From positions 1-16,542 of the forward strand of contig DUZD01000030.1 of assembly GCA_013349695.1 (NCBI GenBank): DNA of 16,542 bases, given 5' to 3'. The position numbers and the translations under genes are program-made. Source of the DNA: Rhodospirillaceae bacterium (lineage in GTDB: Bacteria; Pseudomonadota; Alphaproteobacteria; Rhodospirillales; 2-02-FULL-58-16). Every line of letters begins with the position of its first letter. The first letter of the stretch is position 1. Shown one piece after another: positions 7,449-15,086 of the stretch. The notes under the pieces were generated by a model. That model was not told where the DNA came from and did no database searches. It worked only from the letters and a program-made list of their open reading frames with translations.

Positions 7449-9071
7449 TCACATGTTTGGGTAATTCGGTCCGCCGCCGCCCTCCGGCGTCACCCAATCG
7501 ATGTTCTGGGACGGATCCTTGATGTCGCAGGTCTTGCAGTGGATACAGTTTTGAGCGTTGATCCGCAGACGCGCCTTTCCGTCCTCCTCGACGAATTCGT
7601 AAACACCGGCGGGGCAATAGCGTTGTTCCGGACCGTCGTAAAGGGCCAGATTCACCGTCACCGGAACGTCTTGGTCCCTGAGGGTCAGGTGACAAGGCTG
7701 GTTTTCTTCGTGGTTGGTGTTGGAAATGTAAACGGAGGAAAGCTTGTCGAAAGTGATTTCACCGTCCGCTTTGGGGTAGTCGGTTTTCGGGCCGGCGGCG
7801 GCTTCCGCAAGCGCCTTGTGATCCTCGTGGTGATGCAGCGTCCACGGCGCCCGGCCGCCGAAAAGATAGGTGTCGAGCGCTGAATAGGTCACTCCGCGGA
7901 TGAGTCCCCAGCGGAAAGCCGGACGGATATTTCGGGCCCGGTATAGCTCGTCCCAAAGCCAGGATTTTTTCAACGCCTCGGGATAGGCGGAAAGTTCCGG
8001 TGCCGGCGTTTCCTCGGCCAGCGCGTTAAAGGCGGCTTCTGCCGCCAGCATGCCCGACATCATGGCGGTGTGCGTTCCCTTGATCTTGGGCACGTTGAGA
8101 AAGCCGGCCGAGCAACCGATCAAGGCGCCGCCGGGAAAGACCGCTCGGGGGATCGACTGAAAGCCGCCCTCGTTGAGCGCCCGCGCCCCGTAAGCGATGC
8201 GCCGCCCGCCCTCGAAAAGCGGACGGATGGCGGGATGCGTCTTGAACCGCTGCATCTCGTCGAAGGGGCTCAGGCGAGGGTTTCGGTAATCCAGGCCGAC
8301 GACGAATCCGACGGCGACCTGGTCCGCCTCCAGGTGATACAGAAAAGATCCCCCATAGGTGCGGCCGTCCAACGGCCAACCGACGGTATGCACGACCCGC
8401 CCAGGGAAATGCTTGGCGGGATCGACTTCCCACAGCTCCTTGATGCCGAGCCCATAAGTCTGGGGATCGGCGCCTTGCCCTAAATGAAAGCGGCCGAGCA
8501 AGGTTTTGGTCAGGGACCCCCGGCAGCCCTCGGCGAAAAAGGTGTATTTGGCGTGCACCTCGACGCCGGGTTGGAAATTCGGCCCGGGTTTGCCGTCCTT
8601 GCCCCGTCCCATGTCGCCGGTGGCGACCCCCTTGACGCCGCCGTCGCCGTTGTAAAGGACTTCCCGGGCGGCGAAGCCGGGAAAGATTTCCACGCCCAGA
8701 CCCTCGGCCTCCCGGGCCAGCCAGCGGCAAAGATTCCCCAAGCTGACGACGTAGTTGCCGCGGTTGTTCATCTGCGGTGGAATGGGCAGGCGGAAGGCCC
8801 GGTTTTTGGTGAGAAAGAGAAAGCGGTCCTCGACCGCCGGGGTCAGCAACGGCGCGCCTTTGTTTTTCCAGTCGGGGATCAATTCATCCAGCGCTTTTGT
8901 CTCGATAACGGCGCCGGAAAGGATGTGAGCGCCCACCTCGGCGCCTTTCTCGATGACGCAAACGGAGACTTCCCGTTCGGCGCTTAAGTTCCGCAGGCGA
9001 ATCGCCGCCGCCAATCCGGCCGGACCGGCGCCGACAATGGCCACGTCGAATCGCATCGAGTCCCGTTGCAT
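7449..9071 (-). CDS. Electron transfer flavoprotein-ubiquinone oxidoreductase (ETF-QO)
   Basis: ETF-QO takes electrons from reduced ETF, produced by acyl-CoA and other flavoprotein dehydrogenases, and passes them to ubiquinone at the inner membrane. The 540-residue protein has an N-terminal FAD-binding Rossmann motif VAIVGAGPAGLAAAIRL (10-26). The 4Fe-4S ligands sit near the C-terminus: Cys486 in YCPAGVYEF and Cys509, Cys512, Cys515 in NCIHCKTCDIKDPSQNI. The internal region LYHLEADQVAVGFVVGLDY and GCSAGFLNVPKIKGTH are typical of the family. ATG 9071 was chosen because GGAGA sits 6 nt before it; an upstream ATG at 9104 would add 11 residues. The gene diverges from the uracil-DNA glycosylase across 141 bp. 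Confidence 0.97.
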   Translation of the reverse strand: MQRDSMRFDVAIVGAGPAGLAAAIRLRNLSAEREVSVCVIEKGAEVGAHILSGAVIETKALDELIPDWKNKGAPLLTPAVEDRFLFLTKNRAFRLPIPPQMNNRGNYVVSLGNLCRWLAREAEGLGVEIFPGFAAREVLYNGDGGVKGVATGDMGRGKDGKPGPNFQPGVEVHAKYTFFAEGCRGSLTKTLLGRFHLGQGADPQTYGLGIKELWEVDPAKHFPGRVVHTVGWPLDGRTYGGSFLYHLEADQVAVGFVVGLDYRNPRLSPFDEMQRFKTHPAIRPLFEGGRRIAYGARALNEGGFQSIPRAVFPGGALIGCSAGFLNVPKIKGTHTAMMSGMLAAEAAFNALAEETPAPELSAYPEALKKSWLWDELYRARNIRPAFRWGLIRGVTYSALDTYLFGGRAPWTLHHHEDHKALAEAAAGPKTDYPKADGEITFDKLSSVYISNTNHEENQPCHLTLRDQDVPVTVNLALYDGPEQRYCPAGVYEFVEEDGKARLRINAQNCIHCKTCDIKDPSQNIDWVTPEGGGGPNYPNM

Positions 9072-9105
9072 CGGTTCTCCGGGGATATGATTGTCCCAAG
9101 GCATG

Positions 9106-9121
9106 GGCGCCCAAGGGCGCC
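9106..9121. promoter_or_regulatory. Palindrome in the divergent ETF-QO / UDG intergenic region
   Basis: GGCGCCCAAGGGCGCC is a perfect inverted repeat of two 7-bp arms around AA. It lies between the divergent starts at 9071 and 9213, 35 bp from the ETF-QO start. It may be an operator or a hairpin in the ETF-QO leader; no known regulator site is recognised. Confidence 0.4.
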
Positions 9122-9212
9122 GGTTGCGTTATAACATAGGAGAAATGGCAACGGCGGCCGAATGTCCAAGGAAAGGGATGCTTCACGGATTTGGCGATGG
9201 TAGTGTTGGTCG

Positions 9213-10031
9213 ATGGCCCCGTCTCTTTCACCCCGCAAGCTTTTTCAATGGTACCTGGAGGCCGGCGTCGACGAGACCATCGGCGATGAACCGGTGAACC
9301 GTTACATGGCTGGCGAAACCCCGGCCGCGTCTCGCCGGCAGGGTTCCGGCGACTTTCCACCGGCGGCGGTTGCATCGGCTCGGAAGCCGGCTAACGGGCG
9401 CCGGCCGGACACGCCGGACACGGCCTTGCGAAGCGCCTGCGCCCTGGCGGCTGAAGCCGCCACGGTGAGCGAACTGCACGAGGCCCTGTCCGCGTTCGAC
9501 GGCTGCGCCCTGAAAAAAACGGCCACCAATCTGGTCTTTGGGGACGGCAACCCGGAAGCACGGATCGTTTTCATCGGCGAAGCGCCCGGCGCCGAGGAAG
9601 ATCGCCAGGGCCGGCCCTTCGTCGGTCCGAGCGGCCGGCTGCTTGACCGCATGCTGGCTTCCATCGAGCTTGACCGGACGAAGGTGTTCATCTCCAACAC
9701 CGTGTTCTGGCGGCCGCCGGGGAACCGCAATCCGACGACCACGGAAATGACCATCTGCACACCCTTTGTCGAACGCCTTTTGGAATTGATCGATCCGCAT
9801 ATCCTGGTTCCGTTGGGCGGCGCGGCGGCGAAGACGCTGCTGGCGCAAAACGAAAGCATCGGAAAACTTCGTGGCCGCTGGTTTACTTATTCGACGCCAC
9901 GCCTGCCGCGCCCGGTGCATGCGGCAGCCATTTTCCATCCCGCTTATCTGCTGCGGACTCCGGCGAAAAAACGCGAAGCATGGCGCGATCTTCTCGAAAT
10001 CAAACGCAAACTCATTTCCCTGCAAGAATGA
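9213..10031 (+). CDS. Uracil-DNA glycosylase, family 4-like
   Basis: Removes uracil from DNA as the first step of base excision repair. The 272-residue protein has a proteobacterial N-terminal extension (FQWYLEAGVDETIGDEPV) then the UDG core: GEAPGAEEDRQGRPFVGPSG (motif with catalytic-site acidic residues), WRPPGNRNPTTTE, and HPAYLL (active-site His). In the iron-sulphur family 4 enzymes four Cys bind a 4Fe-4S cluster. Here only two of those positions look kept (GCALKKT and TICTPF), while the others read Lys and Trp, so a cluster is unlikely. An in-frame stop at 9201 makes 9213 the first possible start, though no good Shine-Dalgarno is visible. Confidence 0.93.
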   Translation: MAPSLSPRKLFQWYLEAGVDETIGDEPVNRYMAGETPAASRRQGSGDFPPAAVASARKPANGRRPDTPDTALRSACALAAEAATVSELHEALSAFDGCALKKTATNLVFGDGNPEARIVFIGEAPGAEEDRQGRPFVGPSGRLLDRMLASIELDRTKVFISNTVFWRPPGNRNPTTTEMTICTPFVERLLELIDPHILVPLGGAAAKTLLAQNESIGKLRGRWFTYSTPRLPRPVHAAAIFHPAYLLRTPAKKREAWRDLLEIKRKLISLQE

Positions 10032-10070
10032 CCATAACGCCACCCTGTAATGATCGACAGAGGCTGTTTC

Positions 10071-10099
10071 ACAATATTTGGGAGAAGAGTTGATATTGT
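10071..10099. promoter_or_regulatory. Inverted repeat upstream of the lytic transglycosylase
   Basis: ACAATAT (10071-10077) and ATATTGT (10093-10099) form perfect 7-bp arms with a 15-nt spacer, about 110 bp before the transglycosylase start. The AT-rich arms are unlike the surrounding sequence. This could be an operator; the binding protein is unknown. Confidence 0.3.
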
Positions 10100-10209
10100 C
10101 CACCAAATGTGGGAGATTGCTGTCCATCATCGGCTGCCCGTGCGTCGACGTTTGTTTTATCGGGCCCACGGGCGCCATGTTTGGGAGCGATTTTTAATTT
10201 TCAGGACCT

Positions 10210-12051
10210 ATGTTTTTTCGTTCGTTTTTTTATTTTTTGGTTTTTGCCGGCGTCATTTTGGGGGGAGGGGGTCTTTCCGGTTTCGCCTGGGCTTCCGATG
10301 CCGATACGGTTTTTTTCGAGACGGTGTCCCTGGAGCCCAATGACCTCGATCCCAAAGAACGGGAAGTTTTGCCCGAGATCATTTCCCAGGAGGACGCCGC
10401 CCTCTATCGGCGGATTTTCGACATTCAGAAAAACGGCGAGTGGAAGACCGCCGACCGCCTGATCAAAAGCCTGAAGGACCGCCTGCTTGTCGGTCACGTC
10501 CTGGCTCAGCGCTACCTGCATCCCACTAAGTACCGCTCGAAATACAAGGAACTGAAAAAGTGGTTGGCGAAATACACCGACCACCCGGATGCCCGTCGCC
10601 TTTACAAGCTGGCGCTGAGGAGAAAGCCGAAAGACTGGCGCGCGCCAAAGCGTCCGGTGCGTAAATATATATCCGGCAGCAGCCATGACGTGGCCGTTCC
10701 ACCCCGTCGGCCGCCGGCAAAGCGGTTGAGTCGCCAGCAACGCCAAAAGGTCAAGGCCCATAAGCGGAAAATAAGCTGGTGGCTGCGCAATGGCTGGACC
10801 AAAGCGGTGAAGAGACTGCTTCGCGGCGACGAAGTCGAGCGGCTGTTCAGCCAAGTGGAATTCGATGAAGCCCGCGCCCGCCTCGGCGCCGCTTACTTCG
10901 CCGCCGGAAGGGACGAATGGGCGCTGCAATGGGCCGCGAAAGCGGCCCGGCGTTCGGGTTATTTCTTGCCCATCGCCCACTGGACGGCGGGCTTGGCGGC
11001 TTGGCGGCTGAAACGATTTGACGAAGCCGCCGGCCATTTCGAGACCATGACCGCCATCCCCGGCAAATCGACGTGGATCACTTCGGCGGCGGCCTTTTGG
11101 GCGGCTAGATCCCATTTGCACGACCGCAATCCCGAAATGGTCAACCGTTGGCTGGACGTGGCGGCAGCCTATCCACGGACCTTTTACGGCTTGCTCTCTC
11201 GGCGAATTCTGGGATTGCCCGTGACTTTCAAGTGGACCTCGCCGCCCTTGAAGAAGGAAACCTTGCGGGATTTGGCGGCGGCGCCAGCCGGCCGCCGGAC
11301 GCTGGCCTTGATCCAAGTGGGCGAGACGCGCCGCGCCGAGCGCGACCTGCGCGGCTTGGCCGCCAAGATCAAGCCGCAAAATCTATTGGGGATTTTGGCC
11401 CTGGCCAGCCGCGCCAACATGCCGGCCCTGGCCGTCCGCTTGAATGAAATATTGTTTCCCAGCGGCGGCGGTTACGCCGCCGCCGCCTATCCGCTGCCAA
11501 GCTGGGTTCCGGCCAACGGCTTTAGTGTCGACAGGGCGCTTATCTACGCGGTGATCCGCCAGGAATCCGTCTTCAATCCCATGGCCAAGAGCGGGGCCGG
11601 CGCCCGGGGACTGATGCAACTGATGCCCCGGACCGCCGGCTTCGTCGCTCGCGACAGGCGTTTCCGCGGAAGCAAGAAACGGGCTTTGTTCAAGCCCGAG
11701 GTCAATCTGGAATTGGGGCAGAAGTATATCGAAATTTTGCTTGGCGATACCAAAATCAATGGCGGTCTCTTCCTTCTCGCCGTCGCCTGGAACGGCGGTC
11801 CGGGGAACCTGAACAAATGGCGGCGCGAGATCAATCACATGAACGATCCGCTGCTGTTCATCGAGAGCATCCCCTCGCGGGAAACCCGCATCTTCATCGA
11901 GCGGGTGTTCGCCAACCTTTGGATTTACCGCGACCGCCTGGATCAGGAAGTCCCATCCTTGGACGCTATTGCGGCCGGCGAATGGCCGGTTTATATAGCC
12001 CTTGATCAAGAGTCTCTCAGGGTGGCGGAAAGTGGCAAAAATCGAAGGTGA
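10210..12051 (+). CDS. Soluble lytic murein transglycosylase (SLT family)
   Basis: Cleaves the MurNAc-GlcNAc bond of peptidoglycan with formation of 1,6-anhydroMurNAc, in the periplasm. The 613-residue protein has a signal peptide (residues 1-28, cleavage after AWA). A long helical region resembling the superhelical U-domain of Slt70 follows (about 50-420), then a C-terminal SLT domain. Catalytic Glu452 lies in YAVIRQESVFNPMAKSG, followed by GARGLMQLMP, AVAWNGGPGNLNKW and ESIPSRETRIFIERV, all standard for the family. Start ATG 10210 has AGGA at 4-5 nt. The 3' end overlaps moaB by about 20 bp, so the two are probably cotranscribed. Confidence 0.96.
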   Translation: MFFRSFFYFLVFAGVILGGGGLSGFAWASDADTVFFETVSLEPNDLDPKEREVLPEIISQEDAALYRRIFDIQKNGEWKTADRLIKSLKDRLLVGHVLAQRYLHPTKYRSKYKELKKWLAKYTDHPDARRLYKLALRRKPKDWRAPKRPVRKYISGSSHDVAVPPRRPPAKRLSRQQRQKVKAHKRKISWWLRNGWTKAVKRLLRGDEVERLFSQVEFDEARARLGAAYFAAGRDEWALQWAAKAARRSGYFLPIAHWTAGLAAWRLKRFDEAAGHFETMTAIPGKSTWITSAAAFWAARSHLHDRNPEMVNRWLDVAAAYPRTFYGLLSRRILGLPVTFKWTSPPLKKETLRDLAAAPAGRRTLALIQVGETRRAERDLRGLAAKIKPQNLLGILALASRANMPALAVRLNEILFPSGGGYAAAAYPLPSWVPANGFSVDRALIYAVIRQESVFNPMAKSGAGARGLMQLMPRTAGFVARDRRFRGSKKRALFKPEVNLELGQKYIEILLGDTKINGGLFLLAVAWNGGPGNLNKWRREINHMNDPLLFIESIPSRETRIFIERVFANLWIYRDRLDQEVPSLDAIAAGEWPVYIALDQESLRVAESGKNRR

Positions 12052-12568
12052 GCGGGATTTCCTGCCGGTTAACATCGCCGTTCTGACTATTTCCGATACC
12101 CGAACGTTCGAGAATGACACTTCCGGCGATACCTTGGCCGCGCGCATAGAAAAAGCCGGCCACCGTCTCGCCGCTCGCGACATCGTCGCCGACGAAAAAG
12201 ATCTCATCGTCGCTAAGCTGAGGGCCTGGATCGCCGATCCGGGCATCGACGCCGTGATCGCCACCGGCGGCACCGGGCTGACGGGCCGCGACATCACCCC
12301 GGAAGCCTTCCAGGAAGTGTATGACAAGGAAATCCCCGGCTTCGGCGAGCTTTTCCGCATGCTCAGTTTCCGCAAAATCGCCACCTCTTCCATCCAATCG
12401 CGGGCGACGGCGGGAGTCGCCGACGGCACCTATCTGTTCGCCATACCTGGCTCGACGGGGGCATGCAAGGACGCCTGGGACGAAATCCTCGTCCATCAGC
12501 TGGACAGCCGCAACTTGCCTTGCAACTTCGTTGAAATCATGCCCAGGCTCAGGGAACATCTGCTTTAG
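12032..12568 (+). CDS. moaB: Molybdenum cofactor biosynthesis protein B
   Basis: A MoaB/Mog-fold protein of 178 residues. Family members bind molybdopterin, and some adenylate it before molybdenum insertion. The core motif TGGTGLTGRDITPEA (78-92) and FAIPGSTGACKDAWDEIL (137-154) are clear, and the N-terminal strand VNIAVLTISDTR is typical. I chose GTG 12032 because AGGGTGG lies just upstream and the protein then has the normal length; a TTG at 12002 would add ten residues. It overlaps the transglycosylase stop, suggesting coupled translation. Confidence 0.93.
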   Translation: MAKIEGERDFLPVNIAVLTISDTRTFENDTSGDTLAARIEKAGHRLAARDIVADEKDLIVAKLRAWIADPGIDAVIATGGTGLTGRDITPEAFQEVYDKEIPGFGELFRMLSFRKIATSSIQSRATAGVADGTYLFAIPGSTGACKDAWDEILVHQLDSRNLPCNFVEIMPRLREHLL

Positions 12569-12632
12569 TTATAAAGGTAGCGCAAACCGACTTGGCTGGC
12601 CGTGGCGGAGTTGCAATGGGCCTTGAGTGACC

Positions 12633-13400
12633 ATGGAGTTCAAAAGCATCGCCTTCACCGCCGCCGACTCGAAGGAGGCGCGGCTCGCCCACCAGCGTTT
12701 GCGCGACCGCTACGACCATGTGCCGACGGAAAAGGCCGACATCATCATCGCTCTTGGCGGCGACGGTTTCATGTTGCAAACCCTGCATGCATTCATGAAG
12801 CGGGGAACCCCCATTTACGGCCTTAACCGCGGTTCCGTCGGCTTTCTCATGAACGTTTACAACGAAGAAAACTTGCTGCAACGCCTGTCGAAAGCCCAGC
12901 CTATCAACCTCTATCCCTTGCGGATGACGGCTCTCGACATTCACGGCGGGAAGCACCAGGCGCTGGCCGTCAATGATATTTATCTTTTGCGCGAAACCCA
13001 CCTTGCCGCCAAGATCAGCATTCGCATCGATGGCATCGAACGGCTGGGGGAAATGGTCTGTGACGGGGTTCTGGTTTCGACGCCGGCGGGCAGCACCGCC
13101 TATAACCTGTCGGTCCAGGGACCTATCGTTCCCTTGGGCGCGAACCTGTTGGCGCTGACGCCGATCAGCGCCTTTCGTCCGCGCCAGTGGCGGGGCGCGC
13201 TGTTGCCGAACGCCACCGTCGTGACCTTCGATATCCTAGACCCCCGAACCCGCACGGTCAGCGCCGTCGCCGATTTCACCGAGGTGCGGGATGTCAAGCA
13301 GGTGGTGGTGCGCGAGGACCGCGGCATCACGCCGACCCTGCTGTTCGACCCGGAACACAACCTGGAAGAACGGATCATCAGGGAACAGTTCCTGCCCTGA
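12633..13400 (+). CDS. nadK: NAD kinase
   Basis: Phosphorylates NAD to NADP in the cytoplasm. The 255-residue protein is of normal length for the compact proteobacterial form. The signature ALGGDGFML carries the GGDG motif (42-45, catalytic Asp44). The NAD-binding segment AVNDIYLLRE has Asn114-Asp115 where NE is usual. The glycine-rich DGVLVSTPAGSTAYNLS (144-160) and LTPISAFRPRQWRGALLP follow. ATG 12633 gives a standard N-terminus; GTG 12627 is in frame and would add two residues. It lies 64 bp after moaB, on the same strand. Confidence 0.96.
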   Translation: MEFKSIAFTAADSKEARLAHQRLRDRYDHVPTEKADIIIALGGDGFMLQTLHAFMKRGTPIYGLNRGSVGFLMNVYNEENLLQRLSKAQPINLYPLRMTALDIHGGKHQALAVNDIYLLRETHLAAKISIRIDGIERLGEMVCDGVLVSTPAGSTAYNLSVQGPIVPLGANLLALTPISAFRPRQWRGALLPNATVVTFDILDPRTRTVSAVADFTEVRDVKQVVVREDRGITPTLLFDPEHNLEERIIREQFLP

Positions 13401-13450
13401 GGACCGGCGCGAGAAGGGCGCGATCTCTCAAAACGCCTGTACGCCCCCCC

Positions 13451-13532
13451 CCTCCGGAACATGCCTTTTGGAGGTCCAGCGCGCGGAAAACGGTTCGTTT
13501 CTGCGCACTTGCGGTTTAACGCTTTCTTTTTT
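13451..13532 (+). terminator. Candidate transcript-end hairpins after nadK
   Basis: Two hairpins follow nadK. CCTCCGGAA-catgcc-TTTTGGAGG (13451-13474) has a 9-bp RNA stem with two G-U pairs. GCGCGGAAAACG-gtt-CGTTTCTGCGC (13481-13506) has 11 pairs with one bulged A. A T-rich run (tttctttttt, 13523-13532) lies 16 nt after the second. The T-run is too far for a textbook intrinsic terminator. A run of nine C precedes the first stem at 13444-13452. Confidence 0.35.
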
Positions 13533-13740
13533 AGGCTCTTCGGCGCGGCAAGTGGAATCGGGGTGGATTGCGCCGGACAAGCGATCCTGGAGATCCACAT
13601 GATTTTCAAATGCGCGGCGAGGCAATATCTTGCACTTGACATATCGGCTTGCCGTTCCAAGGCGGTGGCCGGCGTCATCGGTTCCGACAACGGCTTTTAG
13701 CCAAAACCGGACCCCGGATCTGCCGAGAGAAGCGGAACAT
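13533..13740. other. Non-coding stretch between nadK and the IS1380 relic
   Basis: No protein family is recognised in any frame. The short open frames here (for example plus-strand 13461-13700) have no ribosome site and no recognisable domain. Given the transposase relic that follows, this is probably decayed mobile or flanking DNA. Confidence 0.4.
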
Positions 13741-13905
13741 GGGTCGCTAGCCACGCCATGGAAGAAGCTGGTTAAGATCGCCGCGAAGGTGGTCGGTCAC
13801 CGGCGGTAAGTAACGTTCCAGCTGGCCTGGGTTACGGTGCCGAGAAAACTGCTTCGGGAAATTCCGCGGCGGATCGATGAATTGCGGCTACCGCCACCGG
13901 CGTGA
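13741..13905 (+). pseudogene. IS1380-family transposase, C-terminal relic with nonsense codon
   Basis: Read in the frame of 13762, the sequence gives KKLVKIAAKVVGHRR, a TAA stop (13807-13809), then VTFQLAWVTVPRKLL and REIPRRIDELRLPPPA, ending at TGA 13903-13905. This matches the usual IS1380 transposase C-terminus (LIKIGAKVVRHxRYVTFQLAEVAVPR...). The TAA sits where a Tyr codon (RY-VTF) is expected. Upstream transposase sequence could not be recognised, so only about the last 50 codons remain. The GC-rich sequence after the stop, up to about 14030, resembles the 3' end of such elements (cgacggaaatgacgaaagg, gtgtgtccgg). Confidence 0.75.
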
Positions 13906-14035
13906 ACGGCGGGCGGCGACGGAAATGACGAAAGGAGAGGTGTGTCCGGATGATGACAAAATTGCCCGAATGGGCTTTTGAACAGGGCCAAATCACCAAA
14001 ATCCGGTTTCAGGCGGCCGCCGAGGCGAACCTATT
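13906..14035 (+). mobile_element. Probable 3' non-coding end of the IS1380-type element
   Basis: This GC-rich segment follows the transposase relic directly and carries the gtgtgtccgg and gatgacaaaattgcccg stretches that I associate with the 3' ends of IS1380 elements. It stops where the DNA turns AT-rich (about 14036). The terminal inverted repeat itself could not be assigned. Confidence 0.4.
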
Positions 14036-14052
14036 TAAATAACGGTGTAATT

Positions 14053-14081
14053 TTGGTATGTAGATTAATTTAAAGTATTTT
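14053..14081 (+). promoter_or_regulatory. Candidate promoter of the AT-rich gene
   Basis: TTGGTA (14053-14058) and TATTTT (14076-14081) each match the consensus at four of six positions and are separated by exactly 17 nt. The spacer and flanks are AT-rich. The -10 element lies 31 bp before the chosen start codon at 14113. Confidence 0.45.
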
Positions 14082-14112
14082 GTAATTATTAAAAAAACTA
14101 ATGGAGGCTCCA

Positions 14113-14835
14113 ATGAATGAGGTATGGACTGGAATTGAACCACTATCAAGGTCCAGGGCAAAATTATATTTTGACTACCCGTCAAGAATCAGAAGCTATA
14201 AGTGGTGGTGGTTTTTTGGTATTTTGACGGTATGGGGTACTTTTGGGATAATGCTCATCGTTTGGGCAATTATTAGCAAAAAGAAGATAAATAAAGAATG
14301 TCCAAGGGATCAAGAAATGGAAGCTGAATACGCCAGGGTCGCGGATGAACTAGAAGCTGAAGCATTGATGGCTTCGAGCTTTGGCGAGGATGATTTAACG
14401 AGGGAAACGGATGTTGTCTGGGGACCCGACATCCACACCTACGATAAATTCTGTCCCTACAGGAGTAGAAAAGGCGCTGATGATGACCGTTACCGCGGTA
14501 ATCAGCGGGCTATTTTGGTTATTTTGTATGGGGATAATCGGATTATGTCAGCCCAAACGACATATGCGATCGAGACGGGAGAATCTCATAATATATTAAC
14601 AAAAGAGTTTTTTTATAAAGATATAGTTGGAGTGAAAACCAGTTTGACAGAGTTTTCTTTAGATACCACTGGAGGATATAGTATCAAAGTTCCTCTGGCG
14701 CTTAGCGATCAAAAAAAGGAAGAATTTTTAAAGAAAAACGTCGGCAAAGAATTCCTGGAAGAAAGTGGTGATATGGATCTTGCGAATGCGGCTGTTAGGA
14801 ACGTTCGGTCAATGCTCCAAGATAAAGAAGGCTGA
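14113..14835 (+). CDS. Unknown membrane-anchored protein, AT-rich gene
   Basis: A 240-residue protein that I do not recognise. It has a short N-terminal part, one strongly hydrophobic segment (WWWFFGILTVWGTFG and IMLIVWAIIS, about residues 31-56), a lysine-rich stop-transfer (KKKINKE), an acidic helical stretch (about 65-90), and a C-terminal soluble domain of about 130 residues. That domain has alternating strands (AILVILYGDNRIMSAQTTYAI, FFYKDIVGVKTSLTEF, GYSIKVPLAL) and could be PH-like, but this is only a guess. GGAGG sits 6 nt before ATG 14113, so the ATG at 14101 is not preferred. The gene is far more AT-rich than its neighbours and lies between two transposase relics, which suggests horizontal acquisition. 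Confidence 0.85.
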   Translation: MNEVWTGIEPLSRSRAKLYFDYPSRIRSYKWWWFFGILTVWGTFGIMLIVWAIISKKKINKECPRDQEMEAEYARVADELEAEALMASSFGEDDLTRETDVVWGPDIHTYDKFCPYRSRKGADDDRYRGNQRAILVILYGDNRIMSAQTTYAIETGESHNILTKEFFYKDIVGVKTSLTEFSLDTTGGYSIKVPLALSDQKKEEFLKKNVGKEFLEESGDMDLANAAVRNVRSMLQDKEG

Positions 14836-14844
14836 TTGGCCATC

Positions 14845-15001
14845 AATCCGCCACGGAACCATCCGGATTCAGTAAGCGCCTGACAAAGCGACCTTTTCCG
14901 AAGCGGTGATGCTCGAAATCTGTAGGTATTGTGTAGAGGCTGGCTTCCAGATGGAGGCGTTTCTTGATGATGGCGGCCAGCGCGTAGACGGAGACGGTGC
15001 C
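14845..15001 (-). pseudogene. IS4-family transposase, frameshifted C-terminal relic
   Basis: On the minus strand the frame reads TVSVYALAAIIKKRLHLEAS then LYTI, a typical IS4 transposase C-terminal segment. After an apparent 1-nt insertion (extra G at about 14925 on the plus strand) the match continues in another frame as LQISSITASEKVALS. A second shift near 14880 leads to QALTESGWFRGG. Intact relatives read LYTILQILSxTxFEKxxLxQAL. The joined frames therefore rebuild one decayed transposase end. The relic starts directly at the carbamoyltransferase fragment and ends within 10 bp of the stop codon of the AT-rich gene. Confidence 0.75.
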
Positions 15002-15070
15002 GATGCGTCCGTCCTCGATCAACGTGGCGGCGCTGTCGTGATAGAAGGCGGAAACGCCGTGGACGCGCAC
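15002..15070 (-). pseudogene. Carbamoyltransferase, N-terminal 23-codon fragment
   Basis: Starting at GTG 15070 the frame reads MRVHGVSAFYHDSAATLIEDGRI, spanning MRVHGVSAFYHD then SAATLIEDGRI. This is the conserved N-terminus of NodU/CmcH-type carbamoyltransferases, including the HD pair of the first motif. The family is normally about 550-600 residues. At codon 24 the match stops and the sequence becomes the IS4 transposase end. The gene lies about 14 bp downstream of the DUF5989-type frame on the same strand, as expected for a former operon. Confidence 0.75.
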
Positions 15071-15086
15071 GCCGCCGGATCGATCG

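Noticed and set aside
13100..13690. Minus-strand 196-codon frame opposite the nadK end
   Set aside because: Half is antisense to nadK, and the rest shows no family, no ribosome site and lies in decayed DNA.
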